A DNA stretch of 64,000 nt from Pictodentalium vernedei (taxonomy: Eukaryota > Mollusca > Scaphopoda > Dentaliida > Dentaliidae), in contig CM062290.1 in NCBI GenBank assembly GCA_031216915.1, forward strand, positions 385,126,718 to 385,190,717, given 5' to 3'. The notes beneath the pieces were generated by a model. That model ran no database searches, was not told the origin of the DNA, and was given only the letters and a program-made list of their open reading frames with translations. The translations under genes were made by a program, and so were the position numbers. Numbering within the stretch: position 1 is the stretch's first letter; each line of letters opens with the position of its first letter. Below, piece after piece: positions 33,354 through 43,361 of this stretch.

Positions 33354-33602
33354 ACAATTGTTTACTACAGGCTTGCACTACAGTGGAAGTCCCTAACTCG
33401 GATAAAATACTCTCTATTTTTGTCTTTCCCAAGCAAGTTGGGAAAGAAAAGTGGTGCAAAAGCACCAATAAAAATAAGCCAAAACTGGGTCGAGTGCAAC
33501 CGGCGCAGACCCAGTATGGGACGCTCTCTCCCAAGTACAACTCCACGACTTCCGTTGCCAGTGCGCATATACCGTCTCTAAAGACTCATTCTTTTTAAAA
33601 TC
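33354..33602 (+). repeat. Left inverted terminal repeat, DIRS copy 2
   Basis: Nearly perfect reverse complement of 39537-39783 (about 248 bp). Outside it, 33336-33353 matches the complement of the internal complementary region. The short frames on both strands of this repeat duplicate each other and are not genes. Confidence 0.95.
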
Positions 33603-34039
33603 CGCTTCGTGTCGAGATGTTTTTGCACGCTTATCAGTGTTCCACCAGCTCGATGTTTGATGATTCCTGATTCATTATACCACAGTGTATCCTTTGTATT
33701 CTCAGGAACAGTGTTTTATATTCTCTTTTTTCTATTATATGTCCATAATGTATATTTATTTGCTCTCTCTCGGGTCGCGCGCGATTTTCGCGGGCCACGC
33801 GGTTCGGACTTAGATTTTCACAATTATTGTTCATGCTTTTTTTGCAAATTTTTCTAATTGTGTTAGAGTTAGGTGTCAGCGGGGTACCACTCCTGCAGTG
33901 TTTCTTCTTTCTGTTGAGAGTAGTCTTCCTGTTGGGTGGTTCCCGGTCGACCGTCTGGGGTCTTTGTTTCTGTCACCTTTCTCTCTTTGGGGGTGTTCTG
34001 TTTTCTGATCTCACCTTCTCTGCTCCTCTCACCTCTTTC

Positions 34040-36244
34040 ATGCCTAGGACAATTCCTTGTGGGCAGTGTCTGCTGCCTAAGCATGTGGACGATGTACATT
34101 CGTCGTGTTCCTCCTGTAATGGGTGTTCGGCCGAGCGGCCGTATGGTGTCTGTGGAACATGGTCTTCCACCTTTTGGGCGTCTGTAAATCGTGTCGTTCG
34201 TTCTCGTGGCCATGCCTCCCGCTCCCGCGGGAAAGGAGAACGTGGTCGTTCGGGGCCTCCCGAGCCGACTTTGTCTGGTGAGAGTTATTCCTCCTCCGTG
34301 GGGGATGTGCAGTCTTTTCCTGTGGTGGATACTGCGGGAGCCGTTGAGTGTTCTGGTATAGAGATGCCTGGTTCCGGGACTACGGTCCCCCTCCAGTTGA
34401 CATCTGAGGCTGTCACTAGGGTTGTGACTCCTCCTTCGGAGCCGAGCCGGTGTGCTCTCTCCATTATTTCACCAGCCTCAACGACTCTTGACGTATCTAC
34501 TACTGCTGCTGGTCCGTCTGCTTCGTTGTCTGTTTCAGCCGGCCTCGGCTTTTCGCTGCAGGGGACTGCAGAACTGTCCGATACTGTAGACGTGGGATAT
34601 CGGCCCCAGCCTTCCCTGACTTCAACTCGGCGAAGTCGAAAGGGGCTGCCGGCCGAGCCCATCGCTGTGGTCTCGTCGCCGTCGAGTACCACAGTTGTGT
34701 CTTTGGATTCGGATGTTCGTAGTGGAAACACTATGAACTTCGTGGCGTTTCCGTCCACTCACTTTGGTCACACGACCAGTTTTGGGGGACCAACGCCTTT
34801 TGTGCAGCCTGGACCTTCTGCCCCGCAGAGGTCCGCGGTGACTCTCATGAGTTCTCGCAATATTGATCCTCGGGGTGCATCGCACCCCTATACACGTCTG
34901 CCTTCAGATGTTTCGGCTGCCGCCCGTCGTCCCGCGTCGGGTGTTTTGGAGGATCGTGACCCTTCGCTGGTTAAGAGAGTCAGAGGTGAAGCCACTTTGC
35001 CGGTTCGCTCCCCTGTCGAACTGGTCGGTACAGGCAGTGAGCTTAGGGAGGCCCTCTCCTTACTCACTCAGGTTCTCTCAAAGAGCCTTCCTGTTGCTTC
35101 CAGCGAGGCTATGGGTGGTTTCCAGGCGCCTCCTATGGCGCCGCCTCCCGGGATTGGAAACAGGCCGGTTTCCGATTCCTCTGGTGTCCCGACACCATGG
35201 GAGGCGTCGGCTGGTTTGCCCACGATGGGCTATGTGTCTTCCGACTCTGGGGAGGAGTCCGACATGCTTGAGGTCGAGGGCCAGCAGTCTTCGGACTTGG
35301 GGGCGGCTCTTGACTTTGTGTTTGGGTTTCTGCCTGAGCTCAAACCTGCTAACCAGCCGACAGTGTCAGCCTGGCCGCGATCATCGGTCGCGCGCCAACA
35401 GCCTATGGAGCAACCTGCTTCTGGGCGCCTTCGACCATGCCAGTCGGTACAGGTGGTTGAGGCTTTTTCAGCATTGGATGCCAAGCTGAATTCCAAGGCT
35501 TTGAAGACTTCGTTCTTCACCAGGGTTGACACCTTTTTGCCTCCTGTGCGTTATCGTTCCTACGATTCCGCCAATCCGTCAGTCTGCCAGACTTTGACGG
35601 TTCTGGATCAGGACTCCACTTCCCTCGGGCTTTCCAAGCCCAAGTCTGCCGTCATTCCAATGACGACTCTGGAGTCCACGTTGGGCTTATCTAGAGAGAT
35701 GCTTGGCATGCTTTCTCTCTCAGATCACGTCGTCTCAGCTTTGGCTGCTTATCTGCCTCCAGATAAGTTTGACGAGGTACAGGCTCCTTTGCGTGTGCTG
35801 TCCAAGGCGCTTATGCACCTTACTCACACGCATGCCTGTAACACGGCCAATTTGGAATTAGTTCGAAGGGACGCTGTGCTGGACACAGGTCGATCCCTTC
35901 CCGAGGAGCAGCGTGCTACTCTTCGATCTGCTTCTTTGGCAGGTCCGCAACTTTTCCATGGTTCCGTGTCGACGGTCCGGGATGACGTCCTACGTCATTC
36001 CAAAGATCAGCTGCTGTTTCGTCAGCTTGATCAGCCTTCTCGGGGAGGCAAGGGCCGTTCCAAGCCTAACAAGTACCCTTCTGCTTCCTCTGTGAAGCAA
36101 AAGGCTGGTCCTTCTGCCGCCGCCTCTACTTCTTACTCACGGGGTAAAGGTAGGGGTCGGCAGAATCGAGGGAAGTCTCAGGATTCTTCATTTAGCAGAG
36201 GAGGTGGTTTCTCCTCTCGCGGGCCTCGTCGGGGCTCGAAATGA
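34040..36244 (+). CDS. DIRS ORF1, gag-like protein
   Basis: Open from 33827, but the start is placed at the ATG at 34040 (734 codons). The preceding 71 codons are hydrophobic leader-like reading of untranslated sequence, and the MPRTIP start is kept in copy 1 at 3139. Residues 7-29 form a Cys/His motif (C7, C10, H20, C23, C26), typical of DIRS ORF1 N termini. A low-complexity Ser/Pro region follows, then an acidic stretch and a conserved C-terminal block around PPVRYRSYDSANPSVCQ. The extreme C terminus is Arg/Gly/Lys rich, suited to nucleic acid binding. The protein is thought to package the RNA. The frame is intact and overlaps the RT ORF by 41 bp (36204-36244). Function is inferred from position and the Cys motif. 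Confidence 0.88.
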   Translation: MPRTIPCGQCLLPKHVDDVHSSCSSCNGCSAERPYGVCGTWSSTFWASVNRVVRSRGHASRSRGKGERGRSGPPEPTLSGESYSSSVGDVQSFPVVDTAGAVECSGIEMPGSGTTVPLQLTSEAVTRVVTPPSEPSRCALSIISPASTTLDVSTTAAGPSASLSVSAGLGFSLQGTAELSDTVDVGYRPQPSLTSTRRSRKGLPAEPIAVVSSPSSTTVVSLDSDVRSGNTMNFVAFPSTHFGHTTSFGGPTPFVQPGPSAPQRSAVTLMSSRNIDPRGASHPYTRLPSDVSAAARRPASGVLEDRDPSLVKRVRGEATLPVRSPVELVGTGSELREALSLLTQVLSKSLPVASSEAMGGFQAPPMAPPPGIGNRPVSDSSGVPTPWEASAGLPTMGYVSSDSGEESDMLEVEGQQSSDLGAALDFVFGFLPELKPANQPTVSAWPRSSVARQQPMEQPASGRLRPCQSVQVVEAFSALDAKLNSKALKTSFFTRVDTFLPPVRYRSYDSANPSVCQTLTVLDQDSTSLGLSKPKSAVIPMTTLESTLGLSREMLGMLSLSDHVVSALAAYLPPDKFDEVQAPLRVLSKALMHLTHTHACNTANLELVRRDAVLDTGRSLPEEQRATLRSASLAGPQLFHGSVSTVRDDVLRHSKDQLLFRQLDQPSRGGKGRSKPNKYPSASSVKQKAGPSAAASTSYSRGKGRGRQNRGKSQDSSFSRGGGFSSRGPRRGSK

Positions 36245-37862
36245 AGGTCCTCACCTCGACTCGTCCCAGGTTGGAGGAAGGATAGCAGAGTTTGCAGACC
36301 ATTGGACCACCATCACATCCGATCCATGGGTGTTAGATGTTGTTCGGTCCGGGCTGCGCATATCCTTCCGACGGCACCCCACTCTGTCAAGGGTGCCTCT
36401 TCCAACCACAGTTCCTTCAGACGTTTTACGTCGGGAACTTTTGTCCACGGAGATTGCCAATCTCCTGGCAAAGGGGGCGATCGAGGTCGTCAAGAACGTT
36501 CAGTCAGTGGGTTTCTATTCCCGCCTGTTCTTGGTGCCGAAGAAGGACGGCCGACTCCGACCGGTTATCGATCTGAGCATCCTGAACCAGTCTATCATTG
36601 CTCCCAAGTTCAGCATGGAGACTTTCAGGTCGGTCCGCCAATCAATTCACCAGGGAGATTTCGCAGCCAGCATCGACCTGCGAGACGCTTACTTCCACGT
36701 TCCGATGCATCGGGCGTCACAGAAGTATCTCAGGTTCGCTTTTCTGGGGCGAGTTTACCAGTTCAAGGCCATGCCTTTCGGCCTCAACCTGGCTCCTTGG
36801 GCGTTCACCAGACTGATGTCGCATGTGATAGCGTTCCATCGCACACAGTCCAGGGTGACTACTTCGGCATATCTGGACGATATCCTCCAGAGGCATTCCA
36901 ATGCTGCCTTACTGGAATCGGATGTCGCCACTCTGTTGAGCTTGCTCACGTCGCTAGGATTCAGAGTCAACGAGGAGAAGTTGGACCTGGTCCCTTCTCA
37001 GTCGTTTTGTCATCTGGGGATGTCTTTCCAAACCAAATTCAATTTGGTGGCTGTTCCCCAGGCCAAGGCTGTGATTCTCTCAGCTTTTGCTCTGACTCTG
37101 TCCCAGCCCAGGTCCGCGACCGCTCGGAGTTTTCTCCGGCTGATCGGTCTCTGCGGTTCGGTGACGGATCTCATTCCTCTAGGTCGGCTGCGTGTCAGAC
37201 CTCTCCAACACTTTCTGCTCAGTCGTTGGAGACCGAATGTAGATTCTCTGGATCAGGTGCTTCCGTTTCCGGACTCTCTGTATCCTCACCTTCTTCCCTG
37301 GACAGATGTTCAGTGGATTACGCAGGGTGTTCCGCTGGACTTACCCACGTCCGATCGTGTTCTGACGGCAGATGCCAGCGATCTCGGATGGGGTGCGACG
37401 TTGGATCCTCATGGTCTTTCAGTACACGGGATGTGGGACCAGGATCAAGCAGCTCTACACATCAACCAGAAGGAGCTTCTTGCTCTTCTTCTGAGTTTCA
37501 GGCAGTGGATCCCTCACCTGTTGAATCGCCAGGTCCTTCTACTATCCGACAATTCGACAGTGGTTGCTTACATTCGGAACCAGGGCGGCACGCACTCGCT
37601 TCCCATGTACGAGTTAGCTCGGGATCTTTTACTGCTCGCTCAGGAGGTTCACGCCGGGGTGGTTGTTCGTCACATTCCTGGTCGTCTGAACGTCCTAGCC
37701 GACTCCCTGTCCCGACAGGGCAGGGTTATTTCCACCGAGTGGATGCTTCACAGGGCAGTGTTCCAGTCGCTTTGCGATCTCTGGGGACGTCCCCACATCG
37801 ATCTCTTTGCGACTCGTTGGAACCATCAGGTGGACACTTTCGTGTCAATTGGAACGGTCTAG
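36204..37862 (+). CDS. DIRS reverse transcriptase/RNase H, C-terminally shifted by deletion
   Basis: 552 codons. RT core: VPKKDGRLRPVIDLS at 111-125, motif A SIDLRDAYF with Asp158, motif B-like PFGLNLAPWAF at 191-201, and motif C YLDD at 223-226. RNase H: Asp390 (TADAS), Glu424 (QKELL), Asp449 (LSDN), Asp500 (LAD). The DLFATRWN tail motif is at 533-540. All catalytic residues are present. At 37846-37849 about 46 nt present in copy 1 are missing, so the frame ends at TAG 37862. The remaining conserved tail (GYAFPPVPILPQVL...) continues in another frame to 38188. The enzyme copies the RNA into DNA and removes the RNA strand. The start is uncertain because it overlaps ORF1. Confidence 0.93.
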   Translation: MVSPLAGLVGARNEGPHLDSSQVGGRIAEFADHWTTITSDPWVLDVVRSGLRISFRRHPTLSRVPLPTTVPSDVLRRELLSTEIANLLAKGAIEVVKNVQSVGFYSRLFLVPKKDGRLRPVIDLSILNQSIIAPKFSMETFRSVRQSIHQGDFAASIDLRDAYFHVPMHRASQKYLRFAFLGRVYQFKAMPFGLNLAPWAFTRLMSHVIAFHRTQSRVTTSAYLDDILQRHSNAALLESDVATLLSLLTSLGFRVNEEKLDLVPSQSFCHLGMSFQTKFNLVAVPQAKAVILSAFALTLSQPRSATARSFLRLIGLCGSVTDLIPLGRLRVRPLQHFLLSRWRPNVDSLDQVLPFPDSLYPHLLPWTDVQWITQGVPLDLPTSDRVLTADASDLGWGATLDPHGLSVHGMWDQDQAALHINQKELLALLLSFRQWIPHLLNRQVLLLSDNSTVVAYIRNQGGTHSLPMYELARDLLLLAQEVHAGVVVRHIPGRLNVLADSLSRQGRVISTEWMLHRAVFQSLCDLWGRPHIDLFATRWNHQVDTFVSIGTV

Positions 37863-39156
37863 TCGGCTACGCCTTCCCGCCGGTTCCGATTCTTCCTCAG
37901 GTTCTCGCCAAAATTCGAACCTGCAGTTGTCGAATCATTCTGATCGCTCCCCTGTCGCCTCAGTGGGTGTGGATCAATCAGCTCCGCTCGCTGATGGCGG
38001 CGGTTCCGGCACGTCTCCCGCTACGTCGCGACCTTCTTTGTCAAGGTCGCCCGAGGAGGTTTCACGTCAACCCGACTTCATTGTGCCTTCACGCATATCT
38101 TTTGTCAGGTCCTGTCTCCTCCGTAGAGGTTTTTCGAGACGAGCAGTGGAGTGCATTTCTTCTTCAAGGAGGCACTCCACTGGTTTAGCTTATGCAGCTA
38201 AATGGAAGGTCTTCTGTCGATGGTGTGCTGATCACTCTATTGATTATGCCAATCCTTCGATTTCACAGATTGCGGAGTTTCTGGTATATCTGTTTGATTC
38301 TCGGGGTCTCCAGCCTGTTACCATCAAGGGTTACAGGTCTATGCTTTCAGAGACTTTTTCTTATGTGGGGAAGCGTCGTATCGGCACTAATCCTTACCTC
38401 TCCAAGCTTGTTCGGCACTTTTCTTTGAAAAGGCCTCGGACTTTGCAGCTTACTCCACGATGGAATCTTTCGTGGGTGCTGCTTTGCTTGGGGGGGGGGG
38501 CGCCGTTCAAACCTTTATCCCAGGTGGATATGCAATTTCTCACATACAAGACGGCTTTTCTGATGGCATTTGCTTCGGCCAGACGGGTTAGTGAGCTTCA
38601 CGCCCTCTCGGTTGACCCGGCCTTTTTTAGGAGTTCTCCCAACAGTGTTACTTTTACCACTGATTGCTCCTTTTTGGCTAAGAATCAGTTACCAGATACT
38701 ACTCCTCCTCCTATCTGTATCAGGGCTCTTCCCTCTGTTGAGGGTACTCGCCCTTTGCTCTGTCCGGTCCGTGCTATTCGCATTTATCTTGATCGGACAC
38801 GCTTCATACGGAAGGGCAGAAAACGTTTTTTTCTGTCTCTCATTCCGGGTCGACAGAAGATCTCTCCTCAATCCATTTCTCGATGGATTTGTCTTGCTAT
38901 TCGTACAGCTTATAGTCGTTTAGCAGCTGGCGATTGTATTACCAATCGTATTTCTGCCCACGAGGTGCGGGCACTGTCTACCTCTTGGGCTTATTCTAAC
39001 TCCGTCAAGTTGTCGGATGTTATGCAGGCAGCCTACTGGAGAAATGCTTCTACTTTCTCCACCTTTTATTTACGCCAGTTGCAGGAGCAGTCGGAGGACC
39101 TTTTTGCCTTGGGTCCTCTTTCTTCTGCTCAGGCTGTTGTCTGCCATAGCCATTAG
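37807..39156 (+). CDS. DIRS tyrosine recombinase
   Basis: 449 codons, overlapping the RT ORF tail in another frame as in other DIRS elements. A core-binding region at about 125-215 (LAYAAKWKVFCRWC, ISQIAEFLVYLFD) is followed by the catalytic domain: Arg at 259/260 (SARRVSELHAL), His385-x-x-Arg388 (AHEVRAL), Trp411 and Tyr421 (TFYLR). The R-H-R-Y set is complete. A G10 run at 38491-38500 encodes the glycine stretch. The first ~14 residues cross the 37847 deletion, so the annotated N terminus is artificial; a later start is plausible. The enzyme would integrate a circular DNA by strand exchange with the target. It is probably the only intact enzyme of its class in the window. Confidence 0.93.
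   Translation: MRLVGTIRWTLSCQLERSSRLRLPAGSDSSSGSRQNSNLQLSNHSDRSPVASVGVDQSAPLADGGGSGTSPATSRPSLSRSPEEVSRQPDFIVPSRISFVRSCLLRRGFSRRAVECISSSRRHSTGLAYAAKWKVFCRWCADHSIDYANPSISQIAEFLVYLFDSRGLQPVTIKGYRSMLSETFSYVGKRRIGTNPYLSKLVRHFSLKRPRTLQLTPRWNLSWVLLCLGGGAPFKPLSQVDMQFLTYKTAFLMAFASARRVSELHALSVDPAFFRSSPNSVTFTTDCSFLAKNQLPDTTPPPICIRALPSVEGTRPLLCPVRAIRIYLDRTRFIRKGRKRFFLSLIPGRQKISPQSISRWICLAIRTAYSRLAAGDCITNRISAHEVRALSTSWAYSNSVKLSDVMQAAYWRNASTFSTFYLRQLQEQSEDLFALGPLSSAQAVVCHSH
37850..38188 (+). pseudogene. Detached C-terminal tail of the RT/RNase H ORF
   Basis: In the frame open from 36302 to 38188, the last ~110 codons (GLVGYAFPPVPILPQVLAKI, then LLCQGRPRRFH) are the natural continuation of the polyprotein after the deletion point. 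Upstream of 37850 this frame is only a shadow of the RT. It ends at a stop after GGTPLV. Confidence 0.8.
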
Positions 39157-39385
39157 GCTTCTTGAAGGTCAGTTTCAGCCTTGTGCTGTTACTGCCCTTT
39201 TTTCTGTCTGTGTGTCACACAGGCTCATATGTCTCTTTTCATTGTCCTTTACCAATGATTGCGACATTATGGTTGATAAGCCTCGGGACCTCTTCCTTCT
39301 GCTTCACGGTTCCAGTGCACTAGGGTTATGTGGGGGTTGGTTATGCGATTCCCTCCAGCCTTTTGTCTATTCAGCCTGTAGTAAA

Positions 39386-39458
39386 CAATTGTGAGTAGGT
39401 TGATAAGAAATCTAAATTTTATAGTAAATTTCCTTTCTTATTATACCTACCACAATTG
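39386..39458. repeat. Internal complementary region, DIRS copy 2
   Basis: First part caattgtgagtaggttgata is the perfect complement of the left end. Second part (tttcttattatacctaccac) is the perfect complement of the right end at 39778 onward. Joined, it equals the junction expected in a circular intermediate. Confidence 0.94.
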
Positions 39459-39536
39459 TTTACATGGAGGCCCTCCCGTCTTCTTTACGGGTAAAGAATC
39501 TTTCCTCCCCGCTGATCACATAACTCTAACGTTTAC

Positions 39537-39830
39537 GGATTCAAAAAGAATGAGTCTTTAGAGACGGTATATGCGCACTGGCAACGGAAGTCGTGGAGTT
39601 GTACTTGGGAGAGAGCGTCCCGTACTGGGTCTGCGCCGGTTGCACTCGACCCAGTTTTGGCTTATTTTTATTGGTGCTTTTGCACCACTTTTCTTTCCCA
39701 ACTTGCTTGGGAAAGACAAAAATAGAGAGTATTTTATCCGAGTTAGGGACTTCCACTGTAGTGCAAGCCTGTAGTAAACAATTGTGGTAGGTATAATAAG
39801 AAAGGAAATTTACTATAAAATTTAGATTTC
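39537..39830 (+). repeat. Right inverted terminal repeat and end, DIRS copy 2
   Basis: 39537-39783 mirrors 33354-33602. The outer 39784-39830 (ggtaggtataataagaaagg ... tagatttc) mirrors the second half of the internal complementary region. Confidence 0.93.
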
Positions 39831-40470
39831 CGTCCGAACAAATTCTTGTGTGCGCAACTCCTCCTACATTAAAGAACCGATTTTGAAGAAACCTTTCAAA
39901 CATCATCACTACTAAGTGAACAAGCGCATATTCCAAAATTATTGATCTGCGACAATTTTAACCAGGTTATATCTCTTGAACTTTGATTTAATATGGGTTT
40001 CTACATGAAATTCTTGTGTGCGCAACTCCTCCTACATTTATCAATCAATTTGGACAAAACTTTTCAGACATCATCACTACTAAGTGAACATGCGCATATT
40101 CCAAGATTTTTGATCTGCGACAATTTTAACCAGGTTATCTCCCTTTGACTTAGATTTATTATGTCTTTCCATCCGAACAAATTCTTGTGTGCGCAACTCC
40201 TCCTACATTAATGAACCGATTTTGATGAAACCTTTCAAACATCATCTCTACTAAGTGAACATGTGCATATTCCAAACTTTTTGATCTGCGACAATTTTAA
40301 CCAGGTTATCTCTCTTGAACTTTGATTTAATATGGGTTTCTGCATGAAATTCTTGTGTGCGCAACTCCTCCTACATTTATCAATCAATTTGGACGACCTT
40401 TCAAACATCATCTCTACTAAGTGAACATGTGCATCTTCCAAACTTTTTGATCTGCGACAAAGATGCCAAC
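39831..40470. repeat. Tandem array, ~169 bp units
   Basis: gcgcaactcctcctacatt recurs at 39852, 40020, 40191 and 40359 (spacing 168-171), with tgatctgcgacaattttaac and aaccaggttatctc between. It is the downstream half of the array interrupted by DIRS copy 2. The minus-strand end of the 131-codon frame at 39541-39936 lies partly here and is not a gene. Confidence 0.85.
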
Positions 40471-40474
40471 CAAC

Positions 40475-40980
40475 TCCATACTGCTAGAGAATTGAGATAG
40501 CACTTTTCTCCATCAGCCCCTCAAATTATATTTTAACCTTTTCTGGGTGATTTACTTATTGTGGTTTTGTGTCATTATCAAAGCTCATCTTTCTCACTAA
40601 AAATCGTTTACTTAGAAATCATGAAATTATATTTAATAACATTTTTCTATCAATTATCTAAAGAATCAAAGAATTTTATTTTCAAACTTGCTTTTTCATA
40701 TCTTGCTCTCTTGCATTCATGTCATTACAAAAATGGTTGGGTTCTTTTTGAAAACATTAGCATTACATGTAATATACATGTTGCACATTGTAAATGTGTT
40801 TTTCCAAATGTAAACCATATATGTGTGGCCTCTTTAAGTATTCAGTGCTGTTCTGTGGAAGGCCACATGCAAATACAAATTTCAACAACAAAAAATGATC
40901 TTTATGTATACATTTCTCTATGGCCTTCTCCTACATGATCAGAAGTGCATTCCTCTAAAAACCCAAATCGGGGATATTAA
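40475..40980. other. Unassigned AT-rich spacer
   Basis: A 125-codon frame (40561-40938) is rich in Phe, Ile, Leu and Cys with no domain I recognise. Composition fits chance reading of AT-rich DNA. I do not call it a gene. Confidence 0.4.
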
Positions 40981-40984
40981 TCAC

Positions 40985-41390
40985 CTTCAGTGATAGTTCT
41001 AGTTTTTTATGTAAACTTGTGGAGCGAACTACTTCCACAGTTTCAGCTGCATTTTCATGAAACTTCACAAAAATTATCAACATGGTGAGGGGAAGTGTGT
41101 GACATAATTTTTTTCCCCCTCGGTTTCAAGATTTCCGACTGGTGGCCATATTGGATTTTTTTATGTAAACTTGTGGAGCGAACTACTTCCGCTGTTTAGC
41201 CACATTTACATGAAACTTCACAAAAATGATCAACATGATGAGGGGAAGTGCGTGCATAATATTTTTCCTGCTCCATTTCAAGATGGCCGACTGGTGGCCA
41301 TATTGGATTTTTTTTTTACTTAGAAAAATTGAATGCCCCTTTTCAGTCACCCACACTAGGCGGTATGTCACGGTGGGGGTATAGCAGGCG
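40985..41390. repeat. Two further units of the gaactacttccacag family
   Basis: aacttgtggagcgaactact at 41013 and 41167, each followed by catgaaacttcacaaaa and ggccatattggattttt. Same family as 32790-33260. Confidence 0.8.
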
Positions 41391-41654
41391 AAAGACCATC
41401 TCTGGTTCTCTTTGGAATTAGATGCTGTTATGGGTTGTTTTTTTATGCAGTTGATGTGGAAATTTACCTTGAGATGACCATTGAAATAATGTGATTATTT
41501 ACAAAGATATACAGGTATTCTTTCAAGTCCCAGTTATAGAATATTCCAATTGAAAAGTATTTAATTCCCCTTAAAAACATCCGGATATGAACATAATTTT
41601 GGAAACTATATACAGTGTAATTATAGAACTATGGCTGTGATGATTCTTCATTTC

Positions 41655-41921
41655 CATATGTACAGTATGTGGAGGGTGGATTGTAACTAAATCACCTGCA
41701 GAGTGGAGTTATCACCCAAGCTATAACTTTCAAATTTTGTACATATCGACAAAAAACACAAGCAATGTTTCAGCCAATGGACCTCCGCATTTAACCCGGA
41801 AGTCCGTTGGCTGAAACTTTGCTTGTGCTGGTTATGCTTTGCAACAAATTTGCAATTATTGCCTGGGTGGAATCTCCACTCTGTGGGTGATTTAGTGATA
41901 ATACACTCTCCACGTACTGTA
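41655..41921. mobile_element. Large fold-back element, complete
   Basis: Outer arms tacagtatgtggagggtgga / tccacgtactgta, middle arms gagtggagttatcaccca / gggtggaatctccactctg, and inner arms caatgtttcagccaatggac / gtccgttggctgaaactttg. A half copy is at 17415-17580. The inner part is also found in the TA-flanked elements at 27434 and 53113. Confidence 0.8.
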
Positions 41922-41989
41922 TTGTCACCAAAATGTCAATCAAATCAAGTGTTCATTGAGCAACATTTCTAGCTTTCATTCACACAGAA

Positions 41990-42100
41990 AATGAATTTTG
42001 AATTTTTTGAAATTCAATCGTCTGGAATATACCAGCTGGTCGGAAAAGTGAACTGAACGTTCACTTTTCCTACCAACTGAAATAGTCCAGACGAATGAAT
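41990..42100. repeat. Palindrome
   Basis: attcaatcgtctggaatat and tagtccagacgaatgaatc outside; ggaaaagtgaactgaacgtt / aacgttcacttttcc in the centre. Confidence 0.72.
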
Positions 42101-42109
42101 CTAAACATA

Positions 42110-42905
42110 GGTAATGACCTATTTGAGGGCTAGACTGGTTCTAGGCCATAACAGTGTTGAATTTGTTACAGAATTAGACTGGTGGCTTCATAGCATGCAG
42201 AAATCTCTATTGTACCTTACATAATGACTATATCTGGCTAATGGAAAATTACAGTTCTTGGAATTGTGTAAGGCATAGGGTTAACAGAGGATGAGGGTTG
42301 AAAAAAGATATTTTACTGTGAGGAGCTCCCTGTGGGAAGAATAAATCACTTTTTAATGAGGTTATTCGGCTTGTTCACTAGTAATTTAATTAATGTAGAA
42401 ACTTACAAGATGTATTGGAGCCATAATTCAAGAGTGATTGCGATAGCTGACAACCCACCAGAGATGGAAGTTTCTAAATGTGGAAAATTCCAATCAGATA
42501 TTTTCTGAACCTGCCAATGTTTGGCATAAAATGCTACAGTAGTAACGAAATAAGGACTGCTTTGAGAAATTAGAAATTGATTGTGCGGAGACAACAATTT
42601 CTCAAACATGTTTTTTATTCTCCGATTAAAACAGTTGTATATTTTATCACATTATAGCATGCTAAGCTATGCATTCAGTGAAATGTCTTTGTCTTTGTGC
42701 TGAAATGGTTAACCGGTTAACAACCAGTTATTGACTTAACCATGCTGGAAAAGCTGTCACTGGTTATCTCAACTTTGCTAACAATAGACATTCCTTTGAC
42801 AATATATGCTTTAAACCACCAGACCAATAACTTTTTACCTGTCAATCCTGCGCACACAAACTGCACATAAATTTGATGGAATTTAAAATTTTCTAACAAT
42901 CAACT
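42110..42905. other. Unassigned spacer
   Basis: Two minus-strand frames of 60-68 codons (42403-42609, 42717-42899) show no recognised domain. No repeat identified. Confidence 0.4.
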
Positions 42906-42907
42906 TA

Positions 42908-42910
42908 ATT

Positions 42911-42941
<31 letters not shown>

Positions 42942-43236
42942 TTGGGATTTAAGGTCACATATTTCTGAACAATGGCTAATCATGACCATGACAGTTTTAT
43001 GGGTGGAGGAAACCGGAGTACCCGGAGAGAACCACCGAGCAATGGCGAGCAACTGTCAACTTCCCAACATACTAACTCCACACATGCAGGGTTAGCATTG
43101 GTTGAAGACAAGTGCACCATCAACGTGCAGTACGCCTTAGTACACGATGTTACCGTGCCCTCACATGGGCAATGGGGGTGAAGTGTCATGCCCAAGGACA
43201 CAACGCGGTTGCCGCAGGTGGGATTCGAACCGAGAT
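42908..43236 (-). mobile_element. SINE, tRNA head type 2 (truncated in head), tail a
   Basis: Minus-strand copy from a (aaat)n tail (42911-42941) through the core to the B box (ggttcgaatccc complement), ending at gagatc. The A box is absent. Confidence 0.85.
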
Positions 43237-43361
43237 CTTATTTATAACCAGAGAAAAAAAGAGTCACTAACCCTGTGCATGTTTTGAAAACTTTGAAAAA
43301 ATAGTAATTAAAATAAAAAAATTGATATCCTGTGCTTTTGGTAAAGGGTTGACATGTGCTG

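Larger units (their letters stand above)
33336..39830 (+). mobile_element. DIRS-type tyrosine-recombinase retrotransposon, near-intact copy 2
   Basis: About 6.5 kb with inverted terminal repeats, three long overlapping ORFs and an internal complementary region at 39386-39458. It inserted into the C-rich-head tandem family: gtctttc on the left and cgtccgaacaaattcttgtg on the right, which is continuous in the related unit at 40163-40190 (gtctttccatccgaacaaat). No target duplication, as expected for tyrosine-recombinase integration. Only one obvious coding lesion (near 37847). Confidence 0.96.

Noticed and set aside
33827..34039. N-terminal extension of DIRS ORF1 with a hydrophobic, signal-like start
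   Set aside because: The conserved start shared with copy 1 is the ATG at 34040; the upstream codons are not preserved in copy 1 and look like leader sequence.
36302..38188. 628-codon open frame overlapping the RT ORF
   Set aside because: Only its last ~110 codons are real coding continuation after the deletion. The rest is a +2-frame shadow of the reverse transcriptase, rich in Ser and Pro.
40561..40938. 125-codon open frame
   Set aside because: AT-rich composition, no domain, no homologue in the window, no codon pattern. It lies between two repeat arrays.
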